Positions 6,753-9,464 of a stretch of 9,464 nt of DNA are shown piece by piece. Numbering within the stretch: position 1 is the first letter of the stretch; each line of letters begins with the position of its first letter. The translations under genes and the position numbers were made by a program. The notes under the pieces are model-generated. The model searched no databases. It was not told where the DNA came from and saw only the letters and a program-made list of their open reading frames with translations. The DNA comes from JACRIK01 sp040753835. GTDB lineage: Bacteria > Planctomycetota > MHYJ01 > JACQXL01. The stretch is taken from positions 1 to 9,464 of the forward strand of contig JBFMDM010000084.1 of assembly GCA_040753835.1 (NCBI GenBank). The letters run 5' to 3'.

Positions 6753-6760
6753 AATAGATT

Positions 6761-7068
6761 TGGAGGGGGAGGGGGTATGATACCCCCCGCCGGGGGTTAT
6801 TATACCCCCTGCCAGGCGGCAAGATACCTTCTGCCGGCCGGCAATATCCTCTCCGCCAGGGAGTAATATCTGCTCTCTGGGCAGTCAATATCCCTTCTCC
6901 CGGGAGGCAATATTATCTGTGCCAGGGGGCATTATCCATCCCCTGGGGAGACGATATACCTTCTCTGGGCAGTCATTATCCCCTGTGCCAGGGGTTATTA
7001 TTCCCTCTACCGGGAGATAAGAACCAGACCGTGAGGGAGCATCTAACCTTCTACCAGGGTGTATGGTA
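6761..7068. repeat. Array of about 14 diverged tandem 22-bp units with dyad cores
   Basis: Units start at 6761, 6783, 6805, 6827, 6849, 6871, 6893, 6915, 6937, 6959, 6981, 7003, 7024 and 7047. Eleven are exactly 22 bp in a row; unit 12 is 21, unit 13 is 23 and the last is 22. Each has a GC-rich core of about 15 bp, roughly CCYTCTGCCRGGGAG, followed by an AT-rich linker near YAATATC or TTATTAT. Cores differ widely but mostly remain self-complementary: CCCCC/GGGGG (6783), TGCCGGCCGGCA (6832), CTCTC/GGGAG with one G-U (6849), CTGCTC/GGGCAG with one G-U (6870), CTCCCGGGAG (6897), TGCC/GGCA (6920), TCCCCTGGGGA (6939), CCCCTG/CAGGGG (6980) and TCCC/GGGA (7002). Units at 6871 and 6959 share TCTCTGGGCAGTCA. 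The last two units decay. The first unit is G-rich. Function is unknown; the options are a protein-binding iteron-like array, a structured RNA, or a decaying minisatellite. Confidence 0.88.
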
Positions 7069-7134
7069 GGAAGTGGGTGTTGACAGCGAAAAGAAGAACT
7101 CACTCCGTCCCGGTTAATTTGCCGACTGTTTTTA

Positions 7135-7163
7135 TTGACAACCACCTATCCGCCTCATACTAT
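7135..7163 (+). promoter_or_regulatory. Sigma70-type promoter of the secretin gene
   Basis: A perfect -35 TTGACA (7135-7140), a 17-bp spacer and a -10 TACTAT (7158-7163, 4 of 6 consensus) lie just before the ATG at 7178. Initiation would be expected near 7170, leaving a leader of only about 8 nt with no Shine-Dalgarno, so the mRNA would be nearly leaderless. A TATATA overlapping the -10 is an alternative with a longer spacer. Confidence 0.6.
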
Positions 7164-7177
7164 ATACCATTACTGTT

Positions 7178-9464
7178 ATGCAAAAATTATTCCTCGTCCT
7201 TATCATTATCAGCATCCTGCTCTATGCCAATTGCAGCGGGACAGGGGTAGCAACCCTTAAGAATGATGACTTAAATACTCCGACGGAGTCCCAAGCGCCT
7301 GTCCAGCACGCGGTGAAACAAGAACCGTCAAAGACGATAACCGGCGATACCGAAGAAACACTATCCGAACTGGAAAAAGCCAAAACCATCAAGAGACAGG
7401 AGAACGAATTCCTGGCACAAAAATACTACGAGACGGGCTTCAAACTGTTCAGCGAATCCAATTACGCACAGGCCAGAGAGCAGTTAGAGAAGACACTCCG
7501 GCTTAATCCTGAACATAAGGCGGCCCGGACACTTTATGCTGAGATACAATCGCTCTGGGGCTTAAAAACAGACGAAATCAAGGTCATCAAGGAATTCCTG
7601 CAGGACCAGTTGTCGGTAAAAATCCAGGAGACCGAAATAACGGTGCGCAATCATTTCCTGCAGGGCGGGAAACTGATAGAAGAAAAGAAATACAGCGAGG
7701 CCGAGGCGGAATTTGAGGCCGTGGTGAACACCCTTAAATGGCTCCCCTATGATATCGGGCTGAATGATTATATAGCCAGGGCGCAGGAACGACTAAAACT
7801 ACTGCAGGGCTTGATAGCCCAACAGGAAGAAGAAACCAACCGCCAGCGCCGGGAGGCCGCATCACAGATGGCCCGCGAGGAGGAATTCAAGGCGCGCGAG
7901 GAATATAACAACAAAGTCAAGTCGCTCTTCTACCAGGCCGCGGCCTTGTTTGAGCAAAAACGGTTTGAGGAGGCCGAACGGCTGGCCCGGACGATTCTGG
8001 AACTGGCTCCGCAATTCAAGCACGCCGAGGAATTGAAGAAAGAGGCCATCAGGGCCAGACACTATACGGTCTCGGCAAAATATGTCCAACTGCGCTCGGA
8101 ACGATTCAGGGCATTCTATGACGATTTTAAGGATACAGTCATACCGTATGCGGACGACCGACCGGTGCGATACGACCCGGACGTCTGGAAAACCACCAGC
8201 CGGAGAAAACCGCCCAGCGTCATTATCAGCCGGACTGAAGACGACCCTGAGATTGTGGAAATAAAACGCAAACTCAAAACCATCAGGCACGATTTCAAGT
8301 TGGACGGCAACGACACCTTATATAATGTAACCGACTATATCCAACAGCAATATAAGATACCCATTATCTATGCGTCTGACGTCAGACAGGAGGGAACGCC
8401 GGATGAAAAGAAGACGTTGTCGCTGACCGGATTGCCTCTGGAAATCGGCCTAAAGAATCTCCTGGAGCAGTATGGCCTGGCGTACGGATTTGACACCACG
8501 TTGAAATGCCTGAAGATAAACAAGATTACGGCCATAGAGGATGAACTGGAGTGGCGGGTGCATAATGTGGATGACATCGTCAGGGACATACCTGAATTCC
8601 CCGGCCCGAATATAGAACAGCCGCTAACCCCGGGCGGCGCGCCGGGCTGGCAGACCCCGCCTGTTGAATTACCAGCCGTAGCCAAGGTAACCATTGACGA
8701 AGTGATTGACCTAATCAAGAAAAATACCGGCAAGGATAAGAAAAACCAGAGCACCTGGGAGGGTAACATTGCCGGCGTGGATATCCGCCGGATTGGCGAG
8801 AGCAATAAGTTGATGGTGGTGCATACCGGACCGGTACAGGAAGAAATAGTGGAATTCCTGAAGGTCATCAGGTCTTTCAGGACCGCAATGATTTATGTGG
8901 AGGCAATCTTTCTAAATACCAGTGACAATTTCCTGGAGAGTTTGGGTGTGGAACTAAGAAATATACCGAGGGTGCCGGTTCTCAATGCGCCTGATATACC
9001 CGGACAGACCAATCCGACAGCCGGATTTCTGCCGGGCGGTAACCGGGATATCAGGTTCAGGACCGCTTATACATTCAGAGACCAGAACAACCAGGTTGAG
9101 ACCGCCCTGCCGAATACCGCCATCGGCGGTCTGGGGCTGCAATTTGCGGTGGTGGGCGGCGGACCGCGCCTGAATATGCTCCTGACGGCCCTTGAGAAAA
9201 GCGGCCGGGGAATTATACTTGATTCGCCCAAAATCACCGCCCTTAACGGCCAAAGAGTCAATGTTTCATATCTAAGACAAACCCAATATATTCAGGATGT
9301 CGACGTCCAGGCCGGAGCCCTTGCCTATGAGCCGGTGATAAACACCTTATCTACCGGTGTGGTGCTGGATGTCAAGCCCGTGATGAGTTATGACCGTAAG
9401 TTTGTTACATTGAATATCTTTCCAACATTAATAGAAGTAATTGATTATAATATACTTGCCTTGG
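7178..9464 (+). CDS. TPR-containing secretin (type II/III secretion family), 3' truncated
   Basis: The frame is open from the ATG at 7178 through the window end, giving 762 residues without a stop; the C-terminus lies outside. An export signal is clear (MQKLFLVLIIISILLYANCSG). C19 follows LLYAN, a poor lipobox, so ordinary cleavage after A17 is also possible. A linker precedes three TPR-like repeats (about 83-116, 157-190 and 244-285), with a charged coiled coil at about 205-243. An N-domain of the STN/N0 kind spans about 365-455 (YNVTDYIQQQYKIPIIY), followed by VHNVDDIVRDIPEFPGP, a pattern I associate with planctomycete secretins. The secretin domain starts near M571 (MIYVEAIFLN) and includes LNMLLTALEKSGRGIILDSP (665-684) and STGVVLDVKPVMSYDRKFVTL (725-745). 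Secretins form outer-membrane pores for type II secretion or type IV pili; the TPRs may aid assembly or partner binding. It has its own promoter, so it begins a separate transcription unit. Confidence 0.9.
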   Translation, partial: MQKLFLVLIIISILLYANCSGTGVATLKNDDLNTPTESQAPVQHAVKQEPSKTITGDTEETLSELEKAKTIKRQENEFLAQKYYETGFKLFSESNYAQAREQLEKTLRLNPEHKAARTLYAEIQSLWGLKTDEIKVIKEFLQDQLSVKIQETEITVRNHFLQGGKLIEEKKYSEAEAEFEAVVNTLKWLPYDIGLNDYIARAQERLKLLQGLIAQQEEETNRQRREAASQMAREEEFKAREEYNNKVKSLFYQAAALFEQKRFEEAERLARTILELAPQFKHAEELKKEAIRARHYTVSAKYVQLRSERFRAFYDDFKDTVIPYADDRPVRYDPDVWKTTSRRKPPSVIISRTEDDPEIVEIKRKLKTIRHDFKLDGNDTLYNVTDYIQQQYKIPIIYASDVRQEGTPDEKKTLSLTGLPLEIGLKNLLEQYGLAYGFDTTLKCLKINKITAIEDELEWRVHNVDDIVRDIPEFPGPNIEQPLTPGGAPGWQTPPVELPAVAKVTIDEVIDLIKKNTGKDKKNQSTWEGNIAGVDIRRIGESNKLMVVHTGPVQEEIVEFLKVIRSFRTAMIYVEAIFLNTSDNFLESLGVELRNIPRVPVLNAPDIPGQTNPTAGFLPGGNRDIRFRTAYTFRDQNNQVETALPNTAIGGLGLQFAVVGGGPRLNMLLTALEKSGRGIILDSPKITALNGQRVNVSYLRQTQYIQDVDVQAGALAYEPVINTLSTGVVLDVKPVMSYDRKFVTLNIFPTLIEVIDYNILAL

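Larger units (their letters stand above)
6631..7177. other. 547-bp region without a convincing gene
   Basis: No open frame here has recognisable protein character. The stretch holds, in order: a pair of 15-nt direct repeats, a terminator-like inverted repeat, an AT-rich block with a perfect TATAAT, the 22-bp tandem array (6761-7068), about 65 bp of unremarkable sequence, and the promoter of the secretin gene. A minus-strand open frame over the array (6885-7145) is an artefact of the repeats. Confidence 0.8.

Noticed and set aside
6761..7068. CRISPR array
   Set aside because: The period is only 22 bp with diverged units and 7-bp linkers; there are no identical repeats or unique 30-bp spacers, and no cas genes nearby.
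7080..7085. A second TTGACA upstream as a promoter
   Set aside because: No -10-like hexamer lies 16-18 bp downstream (the sequence there is CTCCGT).
6885..7145. Minus-strand open frame of 86 codons across the repeat array
   Set aside because: It arises from the GC-rich repeats, has no domain-like pattern, and the 22-bp unit breaks reading phase at every repeat.
7059..7250. Plus-strand 63-codon frame ending inside the secretin gene start
   Set aside because: It begins in the last repeat unit, crosses the promoter and overlaps the well-supported secretin gene in another frame.
8368..8868. Minus-strand open frames opposite the secretin gene (also 7862-8290 and 8954-9253)
   Set aside because: They lie opposite a continuous 762-codon frame with clear secretin and TPR motifs, and their own composition is not protein-like.

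Overview
The window reads as a bacterial chromosome segment of roughly 50% GC with every recognisable gene on the + strand. The linkage of RNase Y, a YmdB-type phosphoesterase and both exonuclease VII subunits, a DUF4838 carbohydrate-type lipoprotein, a TPR-bearing secretin and scarce Shine-Dalgarno sequences together suggest the Planctomycetota or a related PVC-type lineage, probably uncultured. This placement is inference, not proof.

Positions 10-6021 form a compact operon-like block: rny (RNase Y), a ymdB-like phosphoesterase starting at the next base after rny, a DUF4838-PDZ lipoprotein 2 nt later, xseA overlapping that gene by one base (TAATG), then xseB after a 68-nt gap. The theme is RNA turnover and DNA repair. 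The odd member is the large exported lipoprotein, which joins a carbohydrate-enzyme-like module to a C-terminal PDZ domain.

The xseA-xseB gap and the gap after xseB are each almost filled by a long imperfect palindrome (58 bp and 71 bp), built from short words repeated on one arm and inverted on the other. A two-helix membrane protein (6098-6340) and a short helix-turn-helix protein resembling the N-terminus of IS630-type transposases (6385-6630) follow.

Positions 6631-7177 are essentially gene-free. They hold a weak terminator-like inverted repeat, a perfect TATAAT box, and the most striking feature of the window: about fourteen tandem, strongly diverged 22-bp units (6761-7068). Each unit has a GC-rich dyad core and an AT-rich linker. 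Core sequences differ from unit to unit, yet most stay self-complementary, as if pairing rather than sequence were conserved. It is not a CRISPR array.

A strong sigma70-type promoter (TTGACA, 17 bp, TACTAT) lies only about 15 bp before the ATG of the last gene, suggesting a nearly leaderless mRNA. That gene (7178 to the window end, 3' truncated) encodes an exported TPR protein with a C-terminal secretin domain, an outer-membrane pore of the type II secretion/type IV pilus kind.
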